This document shows positions 1 through 5,428 of a DNA stretch of 10,122 nucleotides, in pieces. The stretch spans positions 1 through 10,122 of the forward strand of contig JAKIZQ010000008.1 of the NCBI GenBank assembly GCA_022707945.1. The letters are read 5' to 3'. The first letter of the stretch is position 1. Each line of letters begins with the position of its first letter. The notes beneath the pieces are model-generated. The model worked only from the letters and a program-made list of their open reading frames with translations, made no database searches and was not told the DNA's origin. The DNA comes from Bdellovibrionales bacterium. GTDB taxonomy: Bacteria; Bdellovibrionota; JAFGOL01. The translations under genes and the position numbers were made by a program.

Positions 1-1
1 T

Positions 2-754
2 ACATCAGCGATTATTGTTAAGGAATATGTAAGAACATCAGGTTCTAAAAAAGTTTATACTGCAGAGTTGGCTGTGTCTGTTACCAAAGATCCTGTGTAT
101 GCTTCTTATTCATATTTTAAGAAAACGAATGATCTTGATGGATATAAAAAGGCACTAACTTCTGTATTAATGCCCTCTGGTACAGAGTCTATTAATTTTG
201 AATTACAGTTAAATGGGTCTGGAGGCGTAGACTACTTTTTTGACAAAAAAGATGAGTTAGATCTTTTTGTCAAAAGGTATACAAGCCTTATGGATAGCAT
301 GAATGGCTTATATTCTAACTACATAGCGATGAAGCCAGAAACATTTGCAAGTTGTAGGCAACTTTATGTTTCAAGGGCTTCAAATATTTCTGTTAAAGAT
401 CTTTTTAATACTCCAGATGAACTAAAATATTGTAACCTATTTAACTATTATTTTAATATTGTTCAGGGAAAATTCATATATTCAATAGAGAACCTTAAAG
501 CAGACGAATCGTATGTGGCTTTTATTACTGACTATATAGCTAGTAACCAAAAAGATTTTAGATTAGTAAGCAGTGATAGTTTAGAGAACAGGGATGTAAA
601 GTTAGAACTTAAACATCATTTTAATAAAAAGAAAGTAGTAAAATATAGCGTACTCGTGTTCATACTATCGGTTATGTTGGCTTTTACAGCGACGTATATT
701 ATCGAGTTTTGGTCTAACAACAAAACTAGATTAAGAAAGTATTGGAAAAACTGA
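2..754 (+). CDS. Hypothetical protein with C-terminal membrane anchor (5' truncated)
   Basis: The reading frame is open from the first bases of the window to a TGA at 752-754, so the gene begins upstream and at least 250 residues are visible. An internal TTG at 68 is not needed as a start. The visible part is mostly polar, with many Asp, Lys and Tyr. Near the C-terminus a basic patch (HHFNKKK) precedes one hydrophobic segment of about 20 residues (KYSVLVFILSVMLAFTATYI), followed by a short basic tail ending in RLRKYWKN. This suggests a large domain outside or at the membrane held by a C-terminal helix, with a cytoplasmic tail. A Wzz-type polysaccharide chain-length regulator ends this way, but the N-terminal helix that such a protein needs is outside the window and I see no diagnostic motif, so this is only a possibility. 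The next gene starts two bases after the stop. Confidence 0.75.
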   Translation, partial: TSAIIVKEYVRTSGSKKVYTAELAVSVTKDPVYASYSYFKKTNDLDGYKKALTSVLMPSGTESINFELQLNGSGGVDYFFDKKDELDLFVKRYTSLMDSMNGLYSNYIAMKPETFASCRQLYVSRASNISVKDLFNTPDELKYCNLFNYYFNIVQGKFIYSIENLKADESYVAFITDYIASNQKDFRLVSSDSLENRDVKLELKHHFNKKKVVKYSVLVFILSVMLAFTATYIIEFWSNNKTRLRKYWKN

Positions 755-756
755 TC

Positions 757-1311
757 ATGAAAATATTAGTTTTTTCTGCTTCATCAAGGAATGGTTCACT
801 CAACAAAGCTTTATCCAATATAATTTATGAAAAGATTAAAAAGTTGGGGCTTGACGTAAGTTTTTCAGAGATAAAGGACTATGAAACAGCTTTATATGAT
901 GGGGATGTAGAAGCATCACAGGGTGTCCCACTAAATGCACAAAATTTTAAGGCTCTATTAGATGAACATGAAGCATTTATCATAGTTTCTCCTGAGTATA
1001 ATTTTTCTGCACCGGGGAATTTAAAAAATTTAATAGACTGGGCTTCTAGGACAAAACAACAGCCTTTTAGGAATAAACAAATATTTTTGGCTTCTGCCTC
1101 ACCCTCTTTAGTTGGTGGCAATCGTGGCCTTTGGTCTTTAAGGATCCCTCTTTCTGCTCTTGGCGCACATGTGTACCCAGACATGTTCTCTTTATCCCTT
1201 GCACACGAGGCTTTTACTGGTGACTTTAAAGCCCTTAAGGATGAAAAGTTAAACAATGGGCTAGAAAAACTGCTTAATTCTTTCTTAAAGTATGCTAATA
1301 AGAGTTTATAA
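757..1311 (+). CDS. NAD(P)H-dependent FMN reductase family flavoprotein
   Basis: This 184-residue protein has the flavodoxin-like fold signature of the NADPH-dependent FMN reductase family (SsuE/ChrR/azoreductase type). It has an N-terminal beta strand followed by a phosphate-binding loop (MKILVFSASSRNGSLN, residues 1-16), the flavin-binding segment VSPEYNFSAPGNLKNLIDW in the middle, and a later glycine-rich VGGNRG. Members transfer electrons from NAD(P)H to FMN and often reduce quinones, azo dyes or metals; the substrate here cannot be read. I chose ATG 757, two bases after the upstream stop, because MKILVF begins exactly at the first strand. A TTG at 742 would add only five residues, and GGAAA at 744-748 is a plausible but weak ribosome site for 757. 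The protein has no signal peptide, so it should be cytoplasmic. The next gene starts at the base after its stop, suggesting one transcript. Confidence 0.88.
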   Translation: MKILVFSASSRNGSLNKALSNIIYEKIKKLGLDVSFSEIKDYETALYDGDVEASQGVPLNAQNFKALLDEHEAFIIVSPEYNFSAPGNLKNLIDWASRTKQQPFRNKQIFLASASPSLVGGNRGLWSLRIPLSALGAHVYPDMFSLSLAHEAFTGDFKALKDEKLNNGLEKLLNSFLKYANKSL

Positions 1312-1671
1312 ATGATAAAAATTTATCCTTACATGTTATTACTATTCCTGTTTTCTTGTGCGGCAGGTTCTGTGGGAGATTTTGACAATGCTGGTGATCC
1401 AAAAAAACTTTCCAGAGAAGAAACCCTTTCTTATAGGTATTGTGACTTAGATTCTGAATGTACTTATGCAAATAATGGTTGTTGTGATTGTGCCAATGGT
1501 GGAGAAGCCATTGCCGTTAATATTTTAGAACATACGGATTTTACCTCTTTATTTGAATGTGAAAATGTTTCTTGTACAGAGATCGCACCATCCATCCCTT
1601 GTGAGCAAGGTTCTGCAAAATGTATTGATGGTATCTGTGAATTTTATAGGGATAGGGCTGATCTTCTTTAA
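1312..1671 (+). CDS. Small cysteine-rich lipoprotein, function unknown
   Basis: The 119-residue product starts with a short hydrophobic stretch (MLLLFLFSC) whose Cys16 fits a signal peptidase II lipobox, so the mature protein should begin at Cys16 and be lipid-anchored. The mature part contains ten further cysteines (44, 50, 57, 58, 60, 83, 88, 97, 104, 109), an even number compatible with five disulfides, in the arrangement CDLDSEC-x6-CCDC then ANGGEAIAVN, and a closing C-x6-C-x4-C. I recall similar small secreted DSxC...GCC-C...AVN proteins in myxobacteria-like genomes, with no known function. It follows the FMN reductase with no gap (TAA 1309-1311, ATG 1312) and lacks a clear Shine-Dalgarno site, so translation is probably coupled. 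A functional link to the reductase is not demonstrated. Confidence 0.8.
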   Translation: MIKIYPYMLLLFLFSCAAGSVGDFDNAGDPKKLSREETLSYRYCDLDSECTYANNGCCDCANGGEAIAVNILEHTDFTSLFECENVSCTEIAPSIPCEQGSAKCIDGICEFYRDRADLL

Positions 1672-1748
1672 ATTGAACAATTAATACATTTTTTCGTACG
1701 CTGCCTACAACACATATCTTTAATTAAAATGGTCTAGTATTTGTACTC

Positions 1749-1783
1749 TTTCTTTTCATAGCGGAGGTGCTTATGAAAAGAAA
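1749..1783 (+). promoter_or_regulatory. Inverted repeat enclosing the Flp pilin ribosome binding site and start codon
   Basis: TTTCTTTTCATA (1749-1760) and TATGAAAAGAAA (1772-1783) are perfect reverse complements, separated by an 11-base loop (1761-1771). The loop holds the ribosome site GGAGG (1763-1767), and the pilin ATG (1773-1775) lies inside the right arm. In mRNA this would be a 12-bp, AU-rich hairpin that buries the start codon while exposing the Shine-Dalgarno sequence. It could act as a translational switch (temperature, RNA-binding protein or small RNA) or, as DNA, as an operator. The repeat is directly visible; the regulatory role is inference. Confidence 0.5.
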
Positions 1784-2027
1784 AGGACAAGGCATGATAG
1801 AGTACATAATCATGGTAGCGTTGTTGGCTATAGCGGCAATAGGTATTACAGAACTTTTAGGACAAACAGTAAGGGTTAAGCTTGCAGAAATAACATCAAG
1901 TCTACAAGAGCGAAGCACTAATGTTGGTAAAGATCTTCCAGATATAGAAGAAAAATATGTAACAAGACGTGGCCTTTCTGATTTTAACAAGAACGCTAAT
2001 AAGAAAGGTGGTAAATGGTCCTTCTAG
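1773..2027 (+). CDS. flp: Flp/Fap-type pilin (type IVb prepilin)
   Basis: This 84-residue protein has the hallmark of Flp pilins: a very short basic leader MKRKG, then QGMIEY followed by a hydrophobic helix (IIMVALLAIAAIGI). Prepilin peptidase should cut between Gly5 and Gln6, giving Glu at +5 and Tyr at +6 as the family requires. The helix packs into the pilus core, and the polar tail (about residues 45-84) is longer than in minimal Flp pilins and rich in charge. The start is ATG 1773, five bases after a strong GGAGG; the GTG at 1767 overlaps that site and is unlikely. It is the first gene of a five-gene overlapping set, preceded by about 100 bases without a gene, so a promoter is expected there, although I see no convincing hexamers. 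The start codon lies in a 12-bp inverted repeat. Confidence 0.85.
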   Translation: MKRKGQGMIEYIIMVALLAIAAIGITELLGQTVRVKLAEITSSLQERSTNVGKDLPDIEEKYVTRRGLSDFNKNANKKGGKWSF

Positions 2028-2338
2028 AATTTATATTTTCTTCTGTTAAATTATTTGTGCTTTTTGTTTTACTTCTTTTATTAATTTTTTTCTTAGTATT
2101 TAAATTACAGTGTGGGCTTAGTTCTTTCTTCCACGATAGAGGTCTTGTCTTTTTTGGTAGAGCAGAGGCTTATAAAGATTCTAAAAAACTAGCAAACAAT
2201 TTTGATCCAATATTTAAAAAACAAAAAATTCTGCAGTTTAAAGATCGTCTTTATATAGAAGGCGTAATAACGCCAAGAATAAAATTCAAAAAATTAATGA
2301 GTAAAAAAGGAATAGATCATGAGATATTTAAAAAATAA
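2015..2338 (+). CDS. Small membrane protein of the pilus cassette, unknown
   Basis: The 107-residue product has one strongly hydrophobic segment at about residues 10-31 (KLFVLFVLLLLLIFFLVFKL) and a basic remainder rich in Lys, Phe and Arg, ending FKK. I recognise no family. The ATG at 2015 lies 13 bases inside the pilin gene, with AGGTGG just upstream (2006-2011), and the next gene starts within its own 3' end, so it is almost certainly translated with the pilin. Its position between pilin and TadG-like gene suggests a pilus accessory or minor pseudopilin-like role. It lacks the G-x4-EY processing site of prepilins, so it is probably a plain N-anchored membrane protein. Confidence 0.7.
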   Translation: MVLLEFIFSSVKLFVLFVLLLLLIFFLVFKLQCGLSSFFHDRGLVFFGRAEAYKDSKKLANNFDPIFKKQKILQFKDRLYIEGVITPRIKFKKLMSKKGIDHEIFKK

Positions 2339-2951
2339 CAAGGGTAGCATGCTCGCTGTATCATGTGTTTTTGTCTTTATTTTGGTTAGTTTGATTTTTT
2401 CTGTTAATAGGGTCTATCTTGCTAGTTCGCAAATATTACATGACCAAAATGCAATGGATGCACATATGTTCTCTGTATTAGGTCTTTATACAGATACTAT
2501 GGATAAGGTGTCTTGGGCGAACAAACAGTTAAAACGCATAGGCATTATGAGTGCCTTACTTGTGTTCACTCCAGAACTAGCACCACTTATAGAGGCTCTT
2601 AATTTTGCCTGCAAGGGTTTGCAGGAGTATCAGGATCTTTTATTGCTAAGACTTAAGGTCTATGCTCCGGTGCTGGACCTACAATTGAGACGCTCTAATA
2701 GAATAGATCTTTTACCAAATTTACATTATGTGGTCTACAAAAGACAACCCTCTGTTAGTCTTGGTTTTATAAATATCCCGGGTTTAATAGAATTTAAAAA
2801 TAATATTTTTGATACTGCCTGCGTAGAACATGGCCCTTTTCCTGTATCGTCTAAAGTTTGTATAAAAAGTCCTTCTTATGACGACCAAAGGACACCTTGG
2901 TTTGCACCAACAGAAAGTGATTGGACGGTGAACTTAATATATGTTGGCTGA
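2319..2951 (+). CDS. TadG/TadE-like pilus assembly protein
   Basis: The 210-residue product begins MRYLKNNKGSMLAVSCVFVFILVSLIFSV, a short basic leader with Lys-Gly-Ser followed by one N-terminal transmembrane helix (about residues 10-29). This is the layout of TadE/TadG/TadF minor pseudopilins, whose leaders read R/K-x-G-S and are followed by a helix. The extracytoplasmic part includes a region of helices (about 50-110) and three cysteines in the last third (in FDTACVEHG and SKVCIKSP), which could form a disulfide. TadG proteins are often larger and carry a von Willebrand-type domain; I see none here, so assignment beyond TadE/TadG-like is not safe. The start at 2319 overlaps the preceding gene by 20 bases and is preceded by AAAGGAA (about 7 bases upstream). 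The stop overlaps the next start. Confidence 0.62.
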   Translation: MRYLKNNKGSMLAVSCVFVFILVSLIFSVNRVYLASSQILHDQNAMDAHMFSVLGLYTDTMDKVSWANKQLKRIGIMSALLVFTPELAPLIEALNFACKGLQEYQDLLLLRLKVYAPVLDLQLRRSNRIDLLPNLHYVVYKRQPSVSLGFINIPGLIEFKNNIFDTACVEHGPFPVSSKVCIKSPSYDDQRTPWFAPTESDWTVNLIYVG

Positions 2952-3261
2952 ATTTATTCTTATTATGGTTATAAGTGTTCCTTTGGTGTTTGGGGGCCTT
3001 GTGTTCTCTAAAAAGATAGATGAAAGATTTTTTTTAGAGGACAAAATGAGACAAGGTGTTTATGAGTTGTTCTTTAATGGATCTTGTTACGACGATCTCG
3101 TTTGCAGTAAAGATTCTATACAGGTTAAACAGCTTTATTCTATAAAAATAAGACAACCAAACAAAGCCTTCTATATAGATAAAAAGGAGACAGAAAATGA
3201 AACCTTTTCTAGATTATATAAAGAACTTGAAACGGCTATTAAGGGTAGTCCTAAACAGTAA
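2941..3261 (+). CDS. TadE-like minor pseudopilin candidate
   Basis: This 106-residue product starts MLAEFILIMVISVPLVFGGLVF. That is a Glu at position 4 immediately before a helix containing a proline, the signature seen at the N-terminus of TadE-like proteins (typically VEFALVLPLLL). Here the leader before the AEF is missing or reduced to Met-Leu, so cleavage by prepilin peptidase is uncertain. The rest is polar with two cysteines (CYDDLVC), possibly a disulfide. The ATG at 2941 overlaps the upstream gene by 11 bases and has no strong Shine-Dalgarno site, fitting translational coupling. Its last 65 bases overlap the following gene in another frame, an unusually long overlap, and its C-terminal 20 residues are therefore constrained by two proteins. 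Function is inferred from position and N-terminal pattern only. Confidence 0.58.
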   Translation: MLAEFILIMVISVPLVFGGLVFSKKIDERFFLEDKMRQGVYELFFNGSCYDDLVCSKDSIQVKQLYSIKIRQPNKAFYIDKKETENETFSRLYKELETAIKGSPKQ

Positions 3262-3682
3262 AAAGATCGTAGCTGTTATTTGTGTTCTTTCTATGTTGGT
3301 AACACTTTTTTTGGTCAGACTTATAAGATCTGTACCTGCTAATACCGATGATGAAGGTGCGGTATTATTATATGAAGCCATTAAGGATAAAAAAGCAGTG
3401 AGCGTTCTTTTCGACATCTCTAAACTTCCTTTAGAGATAATTTATCCTGGAGTTAAAGTTGATATACTGAACAGGGAACCCAGTGGTGAATTAGACAAAC
3501 TTGTTAGTGGTGTTACAGTAGTTGGGCTTAGTTTTTTACCAGATAAAGATCTGGCCAAACTATTTGTTGCCGTAGATGAGCAGGAAAGCATTAAAATACT
3601 TGAGGCAGCTGACAAAGACCTTGATATAGCCGTACTTGGAGATAAACAAAGTTCTCAAGATATAGAAATAATAGAGTATTGA
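3197..3682 (+). CDS. Short CpaB/RcpC-like Flp pilus assembly protein
   Basis: The 161-residue protein has a basic N-terminus, one transmembrane helix at about residues 25-44 (IVAVICVLSMLVTLFLV) and an exported domain. The segment from KAVSVLFDI through IIYPGVKVDILNRE, then VSGVTVVGLS, LFVAVDEQESIKILEAA and LDIAVLGD, follows the order of the CpaB/RcpC C-terminal domain, which classically reads P-G-x-VDV, then LLxNVxVL, then a V-x-P-x-x-A segment and L-x-LALR. CpaB proteins are normally about 250-300 residues and carry a SAF domain between helix and this part; it is absent here. CpaB stabilises the outer-membrane secretin in Tad systems. The start is ATG 3197, seven bases after AAGGAG (3184-3189). 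It is the last gene of the cassette. Confidence 0.6.
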   Translation: MKPFLDYIKNLKRLLRVVLNSKKIVAVICVLSMLVTLFLVRLIRSVPANTDDEGAVLLYEAIKDKKAVSVLFDISKLPLEIIYPGVKVDILNREPSGELDKLVSGVTVVGLSFLPDKDLAKLFVAVDEQESIKILEAADKDLDIAVLGDKQSSQDIEIIEY

Positions 3683-3711
3683 TGACAATTTACATTCGGT
3701 GTTTATAGGTC

Positions 3712-3738
3712 TAGACACTGCTTATATTATTTGATAAT
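3712..3738 (+). promoter_or_regulatory. Candidate promoter of the SRP RNA / dnaX transcript
   Basis: TAGACA at 3712-3717 resembles a -35 box and GATAAT at 3733-3738 a -10 box, with a short 15-base spacer; an alternative -10 is TATTAT at 3725-3730. Initiation about seven bases after GATAAT would fall at about 3745, just before the first strand of the SRP RNA terminal helix (3749). The match between predicted start and RNA 5' end supports it, but the short spacing weakens it. Confidence 0.35.
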
Positions 3739-3744
3739 CCTTGC

Positions 3745-3850
3745 TAACGGTGACTGGCAAGGCGGCGGCGTGAGCCCTTTGAACCCCGCCAGATCTGAAA
3801 AGAAGCAACGGTAAGATGTGTGTTCCGCGTGCCACCACCGGTCGCCTAAA
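3745..3850 (+). ncRNA. ffs: Bacterial small signal recognition particle RNA (4.5S type)
   Basis: The sequence carries the universally conserved SRP apical domain. CCAGATCTGAAAAGAAGCAACGG at 3789-3811 aligns with the E. coli core CAGGTCCGGAAGGAAGCAGCC, with a GAAA tetraloop (3797-3800) closed by TCT (3794-3796) and AGA (3801-3803), then the AAGCA side of the Ffh-binding internal loop. The ends close: GGTGACTGG (3749-3757) pairs with CCGGTCGCC (3838-3846) over nine base pairs with two G-U pairs, and GAAC (3781-3784) pairs with GTTC (3822-3825). This gives an RNA of about 100 nt, typical of Gram-negative bacteria. It binds Ffh and brings ribosomes making membrane proteins to FtsY. It is locally much richer in G+C than the surrounding genes. 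Exact ends are approximate. Placement directly before dnaX is also known in other bacteria, including Bacillus. Confidence 0.93.
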
Positions 3851-3851
3851 C

Positions 3852-3859
3852 GAGGGGGA
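3852..3859 (+). promoter_or_regulatory. Ribosome binding site deciding the dnaX start (TTG 3867)
   Basis: GAGGGGGA at 3852-3859 lies immediately after the SRP RNA and seven bases before TTG 3867. It argues for a TTG start giving Met-Leu-Ser-Ser-Tyr-Gln-Val-Leu-Ala-Arg, which matches the usual DnaX N-terminus. The in-frame ATG at 3816 lies within the SRP RNA stem and would add residues with no DnaX counterpart. Confidence 0.8.
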
Positions 3860-3866
3860 TTTAAAG

Positions 3867-5416
3867 TTGCTTTCATCATACCAAGTACTTGCAAGAAAAT
3901 GGAGACCAGCTACCTTTAGCGACGTTAAAGGTCAGGACCACATAATCAAGACAATAAAGAACTCTATTCTTAATAACAGGATAGCTTCTGCATATTTATT
4001 TTCTGGGACCAGAGGTGTTGGTAAAACTTCTGTTGCAAGACTTCTTGCAAAAGCTCTTTGCTGTCAAAATCTAAAAGATGCAGAACCTTGTAATCAGTGC
4101 AGGAGTTGTATAGAGATATCAAAATCAGCGTCTATAGATGTGCAAGAAATAGATGGAGCTTCTAACACAGGCGTTGATTCTGTTAGAGAGATACGAGAGA
4201 ACATAATGTATCAGCCTGTTAGTGAAAAATACAGGATATATATAATAGACGAAGTCCATATGCTTTCTACCTCTGCATTTAATGCTTTGTTGAAGACTTT
4301 GGAAGAACCACCAGCACACGGCGTTTTTATCTTTGCTACTACAGAACCAGCAAAGATACCTCAAACCATAATTAGTAGGTGCCAAAGCTTTGATTTCAAA
4401 AAACTTACAGTTGAAGCTATAAAAGATACAATAAAGGATATAACTACAAAAGAAGGCATTACAGCGACAGATGATGCTCTTTATACCATAGCTAGAGAGG
4501 CAAGGGGCAGTCTTAGGGATTCTTTATCTGCGCTGGATCAGGTCATATCATATTCAGGTAATAATTTTACAAAGGACGACGTTAAAGCGGTTCTTGGTTT
4601 TGTGGACAAGACTGTAATATTTGAAATAGCAAAAAGCATAATAACAAATGATCCAAGAACAGCGTTAAGCCTTAATAAGAAACTTTTCGACGAAGGCTAT
4701 GATGTTAAAAAGGTTGTGGATGGCTTAGTAGAAGTTTTTAAGAACCTTGTTTTTATGAAGAACGGACTAGAGGACCTTTTAGGCGACGCTCTTCCAGACC
4801 ACGAGGTTAATGAACTTAAACAAATGTCACAGAACGCCAGTCCTGCAGATGTTGAACAGTGGTTCTATATGGCGCATAATGCCGCAGAAGAAACAGTAAG
4901 ATCTTCTTATTCTTGGACTATGCTGGATGTTTGTTTGCTTTCTATGTGTGCTAAACCCAACAATGATAGTATCTCTGATCTAATATCAAAACTAAATTCC
5001 TGTGAAAAAGAACCAAGCAAAGAACAAACGGCTGAAAAAAAAAGCCCTCATCCCCAGTATCCAAACAACCAGAGTGGAATGAAGTACTAAAGGCTATCTG
5101 TTCAAGGGACAAAGAACTAGAACCAGTACTTCATAAGTTCTCCTACAATGGTGTAGAGGACGGAAGGACCTTTGTTGTTGATTGTTCCAACTGCCCAGAA
5201 CTTATAGCTGGTATGGCTCAAAGGGTGTCTTTGGCCTTACAAGAGATCCTTTATGAACTTTATGGAGGGATGTATAAAATAGACATAAGGAATAACATTG
5301 TTATGCAAAGAGTGGAAAATAAGCTTAAAATAAAGAATGAAATATTAGAAAAAGAACTTGTTAAAGATGTGTTAAAGACAATGAAAGCAAAAGTTAAGAA
5401 TGTTAAGGTTTTTTAG
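3867..5416 (+). CDS. dnaX: DNA polymerase III gamma/tau subunit (with -1 frameshift at A9)
   Basis: This is the clamp-loader ATPase of the replisome. The N-terminus SYQVLARKWRP is diagnostic. Counting from TTG 3867, Walker A GTRGVGKT is at residues 47-54, zinc-binding cysteines are at 66, 75, 78 and 81, Walker B IIDEVH ends at 131, and sensor/arginine-finger motif SRC is at 170-172. The zero frame ends at TAA 5088-5090 (407 residues, gamma-like). At 5035-5043 there are nine A followed by G; a -1 shift there joins a frame open to TAG 5414-5416, giving a tau-like product of 516 residues whose tail (WNEVLKAICS through RVSLALQEILYELYGG) resembles DnaX C-terminal domains. The full span is given here; the shift falls near residue 392. 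Tau binds the polymerase alpha subunit and helicase, gamma does not. A lone A-run error in the sequence is the alternative explanation. Confidence 0.93.
5035..5044 (+). promoter_or_regulatory. dnaX slippery sequence A9G (gamma/tau switch)
   Basis: Nine A (5035-5043) followed by G. In the zero frame it reads GAA AAA AAA AGC, so the heptamer A AAA AAA (5036-5042) allows both lysyl-tRNAs to slip back one base. Equally, RNA polymerase could insert one A during transcription, as established for the A9 run of Thermus dnaX. I find no clear Shine-Dalgarno-like stimulator upstream and no strong hairpin just downstream, which tilts toward transcriptional slippage. The mechanism is inference. Confidence 0.75.
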
Positions 5417-5428
5417 GAGTTATCAAGG

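Noticed and set aside
879..1256. Minus-strand frame of 125 codons opposite the FMN reductase
   Set aside because: Shadow of a well-supported flavoprotein gene, with atypical composition and no recognisable motifs.
1672..1748. Promoter or terminator between the lipoprotein and the pilin
   Set aside because: A promoter is expected, but the AT-rich stretch offers only poor hexamer pairs (such as TAAAAT at 1725-1730 with no partner), and there is no GC-rich hairpin followed by T.
1724..1990. Minus-strand frame opposite the pilin
   Set aside because: The plus strand carries a textbook Flp pilin with a strong ribosome site; the antisense frame has no ribosome site or motif.
3816..3866. N-terminal extension of DnaX from ATG 3816
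   Set aside because: It lies in the SRP RNA 3' strand, encodes residues with no DnaX counterpart, and a good ribosome site (3852-3859) points to TTG 3867.
5213..5416. Separate small gene (67 residues) upstream of recR, possibly in the place of ybaB
   Set aside because: It is the end of the dnaX -1 frame, open continuously from the A9 run; the sequence resembles the DnaX C-terminus, not YbaB, and there is no ribosome site for ATG 5213.
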